NCBI GenBank assembly: GCA_035294245.1
Contig: DATGLG010000057.1
Location: 62,001-126,000 of the forward strand
Origin: DATGLG01 sp035294245
GTDB lineage: Bacteria > Pseudomonadota > Alphaproteobacteria > JACZXZ01
Direction: 5' to 3'
Length of the DNA: 64,000 nt
The notes under the pieces were generated by a model that was not told the origin of the DNA, searched no databases, and saw nothing but the letters and a program-made list of their open reading frames with translations. The number at the start of each line of letters is the position of its first letter. Within the stretch, counting starts at the first letter, position 1. Shown here one piece after another: positions 18,291 through 26,011 of the stretch. A program made the position numbers and the translations under genes.

Positions 18291-18575
18291 CTACACCTCC
18301 TCCGGCCATTGCTGCGCGCCGTGCAGCACGCGCAGGATGGTGACCTCGCCCGCAGCCACGCGATAGGCCACGATGAAGGGCGTGCCGGCGACGACAAACT
18401 CGCGCGTGCCTCGCACCCGTCCGCGCCGGCCGGAATTCGGATGCGCGGCGAGGCGCTTGACCTGACGATCGATCGCCGCGAGCACCGCGCGAGCAACGGG
18501 CGGATTGTCCCGTGCAATATATCCGGCGATCGCGAGCAGATTGGCGCTGGCGCCCGGAAGCCACCTAACGCGCAC
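18291..18575 (-). CDS. ParE/RelE-superfamily toxin
   Basis: A 94-residue toxin of the ParE fold: helices with LPGASANLLAIAGYIARDNPPVARAVL, then the strand region GRRGRVRGTREFVVAGTPFIVAYRV and a final VTILRVLHGAQQWP, the standard ParE ending. ParE toxins poison DNA gyrase. The chosen start is the GTG at 18575, eleven bases inside the antitoxin gene, giving translational coupling; no alternative ATG fits the domain. It is paired with the PaaA-like antitoxin directly upstream. Confidence 0.88.
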   Translation of the reverse strand: MRVRWLPGASANLLAIAGYIARDNPPVARAVLAAIDRQVKRLAAHPNSGRRGRVRGTREFVVAGTPFIVAYRVAAGEVTILRVLHGAQQWPEEV

Positions 18576-19035
18576 GCCGGCCGCGCGCCTTGGCCGCCGC
18601 GTGGTCGATGGCAGCCTGCGCCTCGGCCATCGCCTTTGCATGCGGCACCGTCGCGGTCGCGGAATCGGCCGCCTCGCGCAGCCCCGCCTCCACTTGCGCG
18701 CGGAACCAGCGATCATGCGCCGCGGCCGCATGGGCGCGCCGCATCGCGGCGGCGCGGTCGGGGCGTCGCGCACCGCCGGCGGCAACGTCGGGATTCCACC
18801 GCGTCGCGTCGATCTGTGCCGTCCCGATCCCCATCTCGCGAAGGAGCAGCATCGCCTTGCGCAGATCGGCGAAGCGCCGCGGCTCGTGCCCGCGGGTCGT
18901 GACGAGAACGCCGTCCTCCCCACCCCGGGTCGCCACGGCGACGAGAAAGGCGCCACCCTCGCCCTTGAGGGTGACCGAGGCGATGCCGCCGGCACGGGTG
19001 GCGGCGCGAAGCTGCTCCAGCGTCAGGCTCTGCAT
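18565..19035 (-). CDS. PaaA-type antitoxin with N-terminal extension
   Basis: A 156-residue protein whose C-terminal part (HDRWFRAQVEAGLREAAD...VPHAKAMAEAQAAI) matches PaaA antitoxins, short helical proteins that wrap around ParE toxins. The N-terminal half (MQSLTLEQLRAATRAGGIASVTLKG onward) is a separate small alpha/beta domain and probably the regulatory or DNA-binding part; this two-part form occurs in other proteobacterial PaaA proteins. The ATG at 19035 is chosen because the operator-like dyad (19045-19078) lies directly upstream; the frame is open to 19116 but that part overlaps the control region. It overlaps the toxin start by 11 bases. Confidence 0.8.
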   Translation of the reverse strand: MQSLTLEQLRAATRAGGIASVTLKGEGGAFLVAVATRGGEDGVLVTTRGHEPRRFADLRKAMLLLREMGIGTAQIDATRWNPDVAAGGARRPDRAAAMRRAHAAAAHDRWFRAQVEAGLREAADSATATVPHAKAMAEAQAAIDHAAAKARGRRAR

Positions 19036-19044
19036 GGTGTCATT

Positions 19045-19078
19045 CGATGATAATTGATCAGACGAAGATCTATCATCG
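19045..19078. promoter_or_regulatory. Operator-like inverted repeat of the toxin-antitoxin operon
   Basis: Perfect 8-base arms CGATGATA (19045-19052) and TATCATCG (19071-19078) separated by 18 bases, ending ten bases before the antitoxin ATG. The surrounding 19040-19140 is markedly A+T-rich compared with its neighbours. Antitoxin-toxin complexes usually repress their own operon at such sites. Confidence 0.55.
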
Positions 19079-19109
19079 TCGGACAGATAATAGAAGTATG
19101 CGTTTCTTG

Positions 19110-19138
19110 TTGACATCGACGTGTGTTCACTTTATGTT
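19110..19138 (+). promoter_or_regulatory. Promoter for the NTF2-fold gene
   Basis: Perfect TTGACA (19110-19115), 17-base spacer, TATGTT (19133-19138). Start of transcription near 19145 lies downstream of the ATG at 19123, which therefore cannot be the start codon. Confidence 0.65.
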
Positions 19139-19173
19139 CTCTCCTACCATCTGCAGCAATCGGCGAGGATTCT

Positions 19174-19521
19174 GTGGCGCACGATAAGCCGAGGGCTCGA
19201 AATTACATCGACAGGCTGCTCGATACGAAGATGATCGATAACGCCGATATCGCGTCGAGGCTTGCCGAATTGCTGATCACCAACCATTACGGCCTCGCGC
19301 AGATGGAGGCGCAAAGGCCGTACAGCGTCATAGATCAGGAAGACCAATGGGTGGTGACGGGCAGCCGCAACAAGGACCGCGAGGACGAAGGCCTCGGACC
19401 GGCCAAAATCATCATCCGGAAAAAAGACGGCAAGATCCTGGACATGCATATTCCCTATGTTCTGCATCCTCATCCGGACGTGAGGCCGATCCTTGCCCAC
19501 GCGCAGAAAATCAAACGATAG
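19174..19521 (+). CDS. NTF2-fold immunity-like protein (Imm-NTF2-2 type), orphan
   Basis: A 115-residue protein whose C-terminal part reads RPYSVIDQEDQWVVTGSR...GPAKIIIRKKDGKILDM, the layout of NTF2-fold immunity proteins (a strand ending in WVVTG, then an IRKKDGKIL hairpin). These normally protect against polymorphic toxins in the same locus. No toxin with a PT-HINT, RHS or secretion leader is adjacent, so it is an orphan. The GTG at 19174 is chosen: GAGG lies five bases upstream and the promoter start point is at about 19145. It is soluble with no signal peptide. Divergent from the toxin-antitoxin operon; family assignment is from motif resemblance only. Confidence 0.65.
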   Translation: MAHDKPRARNYIDRLLDTKMIDNADIASRLAELLITNHYGLAQMEAQRPYSVIDQEDQWVVTGSRNKDREDEGLGPAKIIIRKKDGKILDMHIPYVLHPHPDVRPILAHAQKIKR

Positions 19522-19584
19522 GGGGTGCCCGCTCCGGCATCGCTTCATTGTCGTTGCGCGATCGGCCTTGGGAGCCTCGACAGC

Positions 19585-19687
19585 TCGTCATTGCGACACC
19601 AGCCTCGCGAGGGGGAAGCAAGCCGGTCTTTTGCAAAGACTCCTGGATCGCGTCGTCCCGCGCTACGCACGGTCCTCGCGATGACGA
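19585..19687. repeat. Dispersed repeat, family B (copy 1)
   Basis: Begins TCGTCATTGCGA and ends CCTCGCGATGACGA, so the ends are inverted copies of each other; the inside contains GGATCGCGTCGTCCCGCGCTACGC, the hallmark of a dispersed repeat common in alphaproteobacteria. Similar ends recur at 21354-21494. With family A copy 3 it fills most of the 365-base gene-free gap 19522-19886. Confidence 0.7.
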
Positions 19688-19783
19688 TGTCTAGTTAGCG
19701 AGCTATATAATTATGATGCCCGCAACGAGCACGGGCATAACGACGAGAGCAAGTCTCTCATACACCTGTTGCGACCTGACACA

Positions 19784-19876
19784 CGTCCCCACACACCTCT
19801 GCGCGCAAGGGGGAACCCAGTCGTTCTTGACAGTCCTGGGTTCCGGCTCTCCGCTTCGCTCCGGCCGGAATGACGA
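19784..19876. repeat. Bipartite palindromic repeat, family A (copy 3)
   Basis: Shares the long block TTCCGGCTCTCCGCTTCGCT ... CCGGAATGACG with copy 2 (only a few differences over about 40 bases). Its first stem-loop (around 19798-19820) is degenerate. It ends ten bases before the pirin stop. Confidence 0.75.
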
Positions 19877-19886
19877 ATTTGTATCC

Positions 19887-20798
19887 TCAGAACCGCCCGG
19901 CGCTGAAATCGGCGATGGCCTCGCGGATCTCCTCGGGCCGGTTCATCACGAAGGGGCCGTAGCGGGCCACGGGCTCGCGCAAGGGCCGTCCCGCGATGAC
20001 GAGGAGCCGCGCCGCCTCGCCCTCGGCCGCGACTTCGACGCGGTCGCCGGGGCCGAGCACGGCGAGCTCGCCGCGGGCGACGGGCTTGGCCGCCTCCCCG
20101 GCGCCGATGCGCGCGCTGCCCTCGAAGACATAGGCGAAGGCCGCGTGGTCGCGGGGCAAGGCCTGGGCGAAGCCGGCACCCGCCGGCAGCGAGATATCGA
20201 GATAGACGGGCTCCGTCGCCACCGCGCGCACCGGCCCCTCGACCGCGCGCCCCTCGGCATCGCCGAGCCGCCCGGCGATCACCCGCACGCGCACGCCCGT
20301 GTCCAACGTGACTTCGGGGATCGCCTCGGGTGCGATGTCCTGATAGCGCGGCGCCGTCATCTTGTCCTTGGCGGGCAGGTTGACCCAGAGCTGGAAGCCC
20401 CAGAGCAAGCCGTTCTCCTGCTCGGGCATCTCGGAATGGAGGATGCCGCGGCCCGCCGTCATCCACTGCACGCTGCCGGGGCGCAGGAGGCCGGTATTGC
20501 CCTTGTTGTCGCCGTGGCGCATGCGCCCCGCCAGCATATAGGTCACCGTCTCGAAGCCGCGATGGGGATGCTCGGGAAAGCCGGCGATGTAGTCGGCCGC
20601 GTTGTCGGAGCGGAACTCGTCGAGGAGCAGGAAGGGATCGAGCCCCAGCAGCCGCGCGCTGCCGATGATGCGGGTGAGGCGCACCCCGGCGCCGTCATTC
20701 GCCGGCTGGCCGCGCACCAATGCCGTCACCGCGCGCGCGGCGCCGTCGGCATCGGCCGTCGCAGAGGTCTGCGCCGTCGTGGTCGTCGTCTTGGTCAT
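19887..20798 (-). CDS. Pirin family protein
   Basis: Two-cupin protein of the pirin family, some members of which are quercetin 2,3-dioxygenases and others redox-sensing cofactors. The metal-site segment FPEHPHRGFETVTYMLAG and MTAGRGILHSEMPEQE carry the conserved His/His/His/Glu ligands. The ATG at 20798 is chosen because GGGAG lies six bases upstream (the ATG six bases earlier is too close to it). Product about 303 residues, cytoplasmic, with a Thr-rich N-terminus. It is divergent from the GYD gene across a region holding two palindromic operator-like boxes. Confidence 0.9.
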   Translation of the reverse strand: MTKTTTTTAQTSATADADGAARAVTALVRGQPANDGAGVRLTRIIGSARLLGLDPFLLLDEFRSDNAADYIAGFPEHPHRGFETVTYMLAGRMRHGDNKGNTGLLRPGSVQWMTAGRGILHSEMPEQENGLLWGFQLWVNLPAKDKMTAPRYQDIAPEAIPEVTLDTGVRVRVIAGRLGDAEGRAVEGPVRAVATEPVYLDISLPAGAGFAQALPRDHAAFAYVFEGSARIGAGEAAKPVARGELAVLGPGDRVEVAAEGEAARLLVIAGRPLREPVARYGPFVMNRPEEIREAIADFSAGRF

Positions 20799-20882
20799 GT
20801 CCATCTCCCGCGCGCGAAGGGCGCGCCTGATCGGTATGCCCGAGATATGGGGTGCTGCGCGCGCGGCAAAAGAGCTTCCGAG

Positions 20883-20912
20883 GCGGTAACCGCTTTCGCG
20901 ACGGTAACCGTC
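20883..20912. promoter_or_regulatory. Tandem palindromic boxes GCGGTAACCGC and GACGGTAACCGTC
   Basis: Two palindromes with a common core CGGT-A-ACCG (centres at 20888 and 20906) lie exactly 18 bases apart in the divergent region between pirin and the GYD gene. Identical cores at near two-turn spacing suggest binding of two dimers of one regulator on the same DNA face. Confidence 0.5.
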
Positions 20913-21031
20913 CCCACCCCGTGCTATGATCGAGGAACAGCAGCAGAGCGATCGCCGTTCCCGCCGCCCCAAGCCGCGGCCGGTCGAGCCGCTTGGCGGC
21001 GGGTCGCCCGGCGATCCGAGGGAGGACCGCC

Positions 21032-21325
21032 ATGCCCACCTATATCGCGCTCGTGAACTACACCGATTACGGCATTCGCCACATCAAGGAGTCGCCGAAG
21101 CGGGTCGACCAGGCCCGCGCCCTCCTCAAGGAGATGGGCGGCGAGCTCAAGGCCTTCTACATGACCATGGGCAGCTATGACATCACCGCCGTCTACGAGG
21201 CCCCCGACGACGCCGTCGCCGCGCGCTTCACCCTTCTCCTCGGCAGTGCCGGGAATGTGCGCACGACGACGCTCAAGGCCTTCCCGGAGACGGCCTATCG
21301 CGAGATCATCGCCTCGCTGGGATAG
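21032..21325 (+). CDS. GYD domain-containing protein
   Basis: A 97-residue member of the GYD (alpha+beta dimeric barrel) family, with TYIALVNYTDYGIRHIKESPKR at the N-terminus and GSYDITAVYEAPDDAVAARF giving the family its name. The ATG at 21032 follows GAGGGAGGA. Function unknown; small barrel proteins of this kind often act as monooxygenase-like or stress proteins. It is divergent from pirin across the tandem palindromic boxes. Confidence 0.9.
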   Translation: MPTYIALVNYTDYGIRHIKESPKRVDQARALLKEMGGELKAFYMTMGSYDITAVYEAPDDAVAARFTLLLGSAGNVRTTTLKAFPETAYREIIASLG

Positions 21326-21353
21326 CGCGAGCTACTTGCTACACGAAGTAGGT

Positions 21354-21494
21354 CATGGCGAGGCCGCGAAGCGGTCGCGGTTGTCTTGGCGAGGACCGCG
21401 ACACCGAGCGAAAGCGAGGTGGCGTGGGACGACGCCATCCAGGATATTTGCGGAAGGCTGGATTGCTTCACCCCTCCAGGGCTCGCAATGACGA
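21354..21494. repeat. Dispersed repeat, family B (copy 2)
   Basis: Starts GTCATGGCGAGG and ends GGGCTCGCAATGACGA, again inverted ends, with GGATTGCTTC and GTGGGACGACGCCATCC inside. It is orientated opposite to copy 1 and is more diverged. Confidence 0.65.
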
Positions 21495-21506
21495 ACGCGC
21501 AAATGC

Positions 21507-21535
21507 AAAAAAGCGGCGCCGGATGCCGGCGCCGC
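21507..21535 (-). terminator. Rho-independent terminator of the CBS-domain gene
   Basis: Perfect 10-base stem GCGGCGCCGG (21513-21522) / CCGGCGCCGC (21526-21535) with a 3-base loop, followed on the minus strand by TTTTTT (21512-21507). It lies 50 bases past the stop of the CBS gene. Confidence 0.9.
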
Positions 21536-21584
21536 CAGGGGGATGGGCGCGCCGCAGCGCGCCGAGATCATTTGACGGCGGGGC

Positions 21585-22034
21585 TCAATGGGTGGCCCGC
21601 GCCGCGGCGTGGCGCTGGGCGTCGCGCGAGGTGACGCGCGAGACCTGGCCGAAGAGCTGCTTCGGCGCCCGCAGCGCAAGGTCGGAGAGCGAGAGGATGC
21701 CGACGATCCGCTTCTGGCGGTTGAGCACCGGCATGTGATGGATCTGCTTCTCCTCCATGCGCATCAGCGCGTCCTCGACGCTCTCGTCCTCGAAGCACCA
21801 GGTGATGCCCTTGGTCATGACCTCCCGCGCCTTGGTGGTCTTCGGGTCGGCGCCCGCGGAGACGGCGCGACAGGCGAGATCGCGATCGGTGATCATGCCG
21901 ATGAGGCGATCATTCTCCCCCACGGGGAGGCAGCCAATATTGTGGTCGCGCATCTTGATGGCGACCTCGGTCAGCGGGATCTCCGGGCTGATCCACTCCG
22001 CATGGGGAGTCATGGTGTCGCGTATCAGCTTCAT
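21585..22034 (-). CDS. Tandem CBS-domain protein
   Basis: A 149-residue protein consisting of one CBS pair (Bateman module), with the paired motifs CLPVGENDRLIGMITDRDLA and HMPVLNRQKRIVGILSLSDLAL. CBS pairs bind adenine nucleotides and act as energy sensors. It is soluble and carries no effector domain. The ATG at 22034 follows AGGAGTGTAGCC. Its own terminator follows, so it is monocistronic. Confidence 0.92.
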   Translation of the reverse strand: MKLIRDTMTPHAEWISPEIPLTEVAIKMRDHNIGCLPVGENDRLIGMITDRDLACRAVSAGADPKTTKAREVMTKGITWCFEDESVEDALMRMEEKQIHHMPVLNRQKRIVGILSLSDLALRAPKQLFGQVSRVTSRDAQRHAAARATH

Positions 22035-22306
22035 GGCTACACTCCTGTTCCAAGCGGCCCGAGCGCGCGGCGCGGCGCTACCGCGAGCGATAGGAGCTCC
22101 CGATGGAGCATGGCCGGGCGCGTCGTCTTGACGGACGCGCCACGTCCCGGACCCGAACTCGTTCTGAATGAGCGATGGCAGAAGGGGGCAAGCCGTCCCA
22201 AAAATCCTCGTGCCGAATTCATCCTACGCCATCGCCGCCGCCGCGCCAAACGATATCGGCTGCGCGATTCTATCGCCCTGCGACGACGGCGGTGTCATAC
22301 TATCGC

Positions 22307-22558
22307 ATGATCAGGCGCTTGCTGGCCGCCATCATCGTAACCTTGGTGCTCGCGGGATGCGAGCTCGTGGCCGAGGGGGAGACCGAGATCCTGAGCGGCG
22401 ATGCCAAGCATGTCGTGATCCGCGCCGGCGACCGCGGCGATCCGGCGGAGGTCGCCGGCAATTATTGCGGATCCTATGGCAAGTCCGCGGTCCTCGACCA
22501 CAGCGAGCCCGTGGTCAATCGCGCCCATTTCGCCACCTATTACTACGTGTGCCGATAG
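22307..22558 (+). CDS. Small lipoprotein
   Basis: An 83-residue protein with a signal peptide and lipobox (TLVLAGC, cysteine at 18), so it is lipidated and membrane-attached. The mature part has three further cysteines (EVAGNYCGSYGKS and YYYVCR), which could form a disulphide. The ATG at 22307 lacks a clear ribosome site, but the signal peptide begins immediately. No known family recognised. The 272 bases between this gene and the CBS gene hold no other gene. Confidence 0.7.
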   Translation: MIRRLLAAIIVTLVLAGCELVAEGETEILSGDAKHVVIRAGDRGDPAEVAGNYCGSYGKSAVLDHSEPVVNRAHFATYYYVCR

Positions 22559-22584
22559 GTCGATAGGCGCGCGGCGCGCGGCAC

Positions 22585-23274
22585 CTACATCACCAGCGCT
22601 GCGGCGCGGACGGGGCAGCCGGTGCCGTCGCGCATCTTGAGCGGCAGGCAGACGAAGAGGAACTCCTTGCCGGCGAGGCGGTGGAGATTGCAGAGCTGCT
22701 GCACCATGCAGACATTGCTCTTGAGCCAGGTGGCGTGGGTCGGCCACCACCATTCGGCGGGATCGTCCATGCCGATAAGGTCGGTGGCGAAGAGGGTGAT
22801 GCCGCGCTCGACCAGCCAGCGCGCCGATTCCACGGGAACGAAGGGGCGCTCCCTGGTCCAGTTGCCCTTGCCCCAATCCTTGTCGCAGCCCGTCCAGCAG
22901 ACGAGGGCCGTGCCGCCGCCGATGGCGCGGCCGGACTTCGCCGCGGCGCGCTCGAAGTCCGCGACGGTGATGGCTTCGCCGTTGCGCTTGTGGGTGAGGT
23001 CGAGCAGATGGCCGGGCAGGACGAGGCGCTCGAGGGGCACCTCGCCCACCGGCAGCCCGCCCTCGTCGAAATGGCGCGGCGCGTCGAGATGGGTGCCGCA
23101 ATGCTCGGCGAGCATGAGCATGCGCGATTCATAGGCGACCTTGCCGCCGCTGATGGTGCGCTGCCCCTCGAAGGTCTTGATCGGGAAGAAGACGACGGGC
23201 AGGCCGCCGATATTCGGCATGCCGTCATAGAGCTCGTGGCTGAGATCGACGATCTCGCGGATGGACGGAAGCAT
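22585..23274 (-). CDS. Cyclase family protein (kynurenine formamidase-like metal hydrolase)
   Basis: Metal-dependent hydrolase of the cyclase/KynB superfamily, 229 residues. The signature HCGTHLDAPRHF supplies the zinc ligands. Relatives hydrolyse N-formylkynurenine, isatin or cyclic amides. The ATG at 23274 follows AGGAGGGCCGCC and starts MLPSIREIVDLSHELYDGMP as in the family. It is soluble. It follows the broken CmcJ/NvfI gene by 68 bases on the same strand, suggesting a common catabolic or detoxification function. Confidence 0.9.
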   Translation of the reverse strand: MLPSIREIVDLSHELYDGMPNIGGLPVVFFPIKTFEGQRTISGGKVAYESRMLMLAEHCGTHLDAPRHFDEGGLPVGEVPLERLVLPGHLLDLTHKRNGEAITVADFERAAAKSGRAIGGGTALVCWTGCDKDWGKGNWTRERPFVPVESARWLVERGITLFATDLIGMDDPAEWWWPTHATWLKSNVCMVQQLCNLHRLAGKEFLFVCLPLKMRDGTGCPVRAAALVM

Positions 23275-23342
23275 GGCGGCCCTCCTCCTTGCTCGCCATC
23301 GAGCTTGGGGGAAGCCGCCGCCTTGTTCAAGGCCGTCGCCGC

Positions 23343-24232
23343 TCAGTCGGGGAAGAAGGCGAGGGTGCGCACCTCGATGCTCTCGCGCGGCAGGACATCG
23401 GCAGGTGCCGTGGGGTCCTCGAAGGCCGAGTGGGGGGAGAAGCGCGCGCGGCCGTCGGTCGCGGAATCGTAGCACTTGATGAGCATGACCTCGTCGGTCG
23501 TCATCGCCGGGGCGTAGAACCAGCGATGGGCGGGGTTGTGGGCGACGGCATAGGTCTCGCCCGTGCGGTCGCGATAGATGAGATCGGAGGGGATGAGATC
23601 CGCGAAGGGGACGCTGCGGGCGTCGCACACGGCGAGCGGCGCATCCCGCAGGGGGCCGCGGATCGGGCGCCACACATTGACGACGGCGAAGCGGCCGCGG
23701 AGACGGGCCTCCGCCTCGGCCCCCATCAGGTCGCGCACGCGCTGGGCCCGGACTTCACCGTGTAGTCGTTATGCACCTGCGGCACCGGCTGGCGCGGCTC
23801 CCCCGCGGTGCGGTCGGCGACGCCGGGCAGGCGGCGGCGGATGGTGTGATCGAAGACGACGACGCGGCTCGCCCCCGTCACCGCGGCGACCAGGCGCTCC
23901 ATCTCGGGATCGTAGACGCGGCGGCGCTCCGCCTCGTCATCGAAGTCGCGCATGGCGGTGCGGTGGCGGATGAGGGCGAAGCCCTCGCGGTCGAGAGAGA
24001 GGCTTCTGGCAAGCGGGCGCGCGTCGTGGATGCGCATGCGGTGCGCCGCGTAGACGCGGTTCGTGCGCGGCACTCCCGCCGGCGGCTCGTAGGCGTAGCT
24101 GTAGGGCTTCGCTGCGATCGGGGCGAGGTAGTTCAGGTCGGCCTCGACATGGCCGAGGCCGGCCTCGTCATTGGCGTGACCCAGGGCGACGGCCGGGGGT
24201 GGTGCGGCGAGCGTCTCGCTGTGCAGGCTCAT
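23343..24232 (-). pseudogene. CmcJ/NvfI family oxidoreductase gene with a frameshift
   Basis: CmcJ/NvfI proteins are about 280-300-residue 2-oxoglutarate oxygenase-fold enzymes of secondary metabolism and xenobiotic breakdown. The 5' part (start ATG 24232) encodes the family through VHNDYTVKSGP and then runs into an early stop; the 3' part, in the next frame from about 23745, encodes VRDLMGAEAEARLRGRFAVVNVWRPI to the usual end LAFFPD. The join is at GGGCCCAGCGC (23741-23750), where one extra C would restore GPQRVRDLM and a single frame of about 296 codons. Both halves are well conserved, so this is either a recent one-base deletion or a sequencing error in a G/C run. Confidence 0.85.
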
Positions 24233-24445
24233 GATCCGATTCCCTCATGACGAATGGTTCGATCCGCTCCATCACCTGGGCCGGAAGCGGCGGCGGGACA
24301 AACGAAACTTTGTCGCGCTCGTGTGAGATTTCGTCATGCTTGGGCCGGCTCCGCCGCCTGTGAGGAGCCTCACACGCGCTTGTAGGCTCGCGACCGGATA
24401 ATGGCGGCAACGCGGCGGAAGCCGCATCAGCGCGAGGAGAACGCC

Positions 24446-24613
24446 ATGCCGGGGACGGATGAGACGCGACGCAGCGCCAGCGAGCGGAGCCCGCGCGCCG
24501 CATCATGCGGGGTGGAGGAGATGGACCTCGTGCCGGGCGTCTGGCCGACCCTGCTCGGCATCCTCGTCTTCGCCGGCATGATCGCGCTCTTCATCGCGCT
24601 CTTCCAGATTTAG
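24446..24613 (+). CDS. Small single-pass membrane protein
   Basis: A 55-residue protein from an ATG with a strong ribosome site (GAGGAGAACGCC). The N-terminal half is charged and Ser/Arg-rich, the C-terminal half is one hydrophobic helix (WPTLLGILVFAGMIALFIAL). No family recognised. It lies between the divergent CmcJ/NvfI gene and the convergent efflux pump gene, so it is transcribed alone. Confidence 0.7.
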   Translation: MPGTDETRRSASERSPRAASCGVEEMDLVPGVWPTLLGILVFAGMIALFIALFQI

Positions 24614-24625
24614 GCGTCGCCTTTC

Positions 24626-25852
24626 TCAATGCGCCGCGGCCCGCCGCCGGGCCGGCTCGAGATTGGGGAGAAAGGCGGTGAGGAGCCCGAGGGCCGGCAG
24701 GAAGGCGCAGAGGCGATAGACGAAGGTGATGCTGGTCAGGTCGGCGAGCTCGCCGAGCACGGCCGCCCCCACCCCGCCCATGCCGAAGGCGAAGCCGAAG
24801 AAGAGGCCGGCGATCATGCCGACCTTCCCCGGCACCAGCTCCTGCCCATAGACGACGATCGCCGCGAAGGCCGAGGAGAGGATGAGCCCGATCGGCACCG
24901 TCAGCACCACGGTCCAGGCGAGATCGACATAGGGCAGCAGCAGGGTGAAGGGCAGGACGCCGAGGATCGAGCACCAGATCACGTATTTGCGCCCGAAGCG
25001 GTCGCCCAAGGGCCCGCCCGCGAAGGTGCCGAGCGCCGCCGCTCCCAGAAAGACGAAGAGATAGATCTGGGCGCTCTGCACCGAGACGTGGAAACGGTGG
25101 ATCAGGTAGAAGGTGTAATAGCTGCTCAGGCTGGCGAGATAGAAATACTTGGAGAAGATCAGCACCAGCAGCACCGCCAGGGCCACGCCGACCTGTCGCC
25201 GCGTGAGGACGGGCCGCCCATCCTGGCCGCGCGAGCGGGTGCCGGCGCGCGCCACACCCTTGCGCTTGTACCAGGTGCCGACCCCCGAGAGCACGATCAT
25301 GCCGAGCAGGGCCGCGAGGGAGAACCAGGCGATCGCCCCCTCCCCGCGCGGTAGCACGACGAAGGCGGCGAGGAGCGGGCCGATCGCCGAGCCCACCGCG
25401 CCGCCCACCTGGAAGAGGGACTGGGCGAAGCCGTGGCGGCCGCCCGAGGCCATGCGGGCGACGCGGGAGGATTCCGGGTGGAACACCGAGGAGCCCATCC
25501 CCACCAGGGCGGCGCCGCCGAGGAGGCCGCCGAAGCTGCCGGCGCGGGAGATCAGCACCAGACCGACGAGGGTCAGCCCCATGCCGATGGGGAGCGCATA
25601 AGGCTGGGGACGGCGGTCGGCATAGAGCCCGACGGCCGGCTGCAGCAGCGAGGCGGTGAGCTGATAGGTGAGCGTGATCAGCCCGACCTCGCCGAAATCG
25701 AGGGCGAAGCTGGTTTTGAACATGGGATAGAGCGCGGGCAGCAGCGACTGGATCATGTCGTTGAGGAGGTGGCAGAAGCTCACCGAGAAGAGGATCGCCA
25801 GGGTGGTCCCTTCCGCCAGGTGCTGGCCGCTTCGCATCGTCGTGTCGCTCAC
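24626..25852 (-). CDS. fsr: MFS efflux transporter, fosmidomycin-resistance (Fsr) type
   Basis: Twelve-helix proton-driven exporter of the Fsr subfamily. The first helix reads SVSFCHLLNDMIQSLLPALYP, diagnostic for Fsr, and GMGSSVFHPESSRVARMASGGR is the family's loop 4-5. The GTG at 25852 is preferred because AAAGGAG lies seven bases upstream and the resulting 408 residues match family length; the frame is open to an ATG at 25927 without a ribosome site. It is divergent from the AraC regulator, which is the obvious candidate to control it. Confidence 0.88.
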   Translation of the reverse strand: MSDTTMRSGQHLAEGTTLAILFSVSFCHLLNDMIQSLLPALYPMFKTSFALDFGEVGLITLTYQLTASLLQPAVGLYADRRPQPYALPIGMGLTLVGLVLISRAGSFGGLLGGAALVGMGSSVFHPESSRVARMASGGRHGFAQSLFQVGGAVGSAIGPLLAAFVVLPRGEGAIAWFSLAALLGMIVLSGVGTWYKRKGVARAGTRSRGQDGRPVLTRRQVGVALAVLLVLIFSKYFYLASLSSYYTFYLIHRFHVSVQSAQIYLFVFLGAAALGTFAGGPLGDRFGRKYVIWCSILGVLPFTLLLPYVDLAWTVVLTVPIGLILSSAFAAIVVYGQELVPGKVGMIAGLFFGFAFGMGGVGAAVLGELADLTSITFVYRLCAFLPALGLLTAFLPNLEPARRRAAAH

Positions 25853-26011
25853 CCCGGGTCTCCTTTCACCATCCTCCGGCGACGCCGCCGTCCCGACATA
25901 AGACGCCGGCTTTCCTTCGGCCATCATAGTCGATAGGATGCGGCCTGCTTACGCGATCAGGTCAATTTCTTTCGCGTTTGGGCCAAGCTAGAGGCAAGAG
26001 CCGCCGCAACC

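Noticed and set aside
19123..19173. Upstream ATG start for the NTF2-fold gene
   Set aside because: It precedes the expected transcription start of the TTGACA-17-TATGTT promoter; the GTG at 19174 has a ribosome site.
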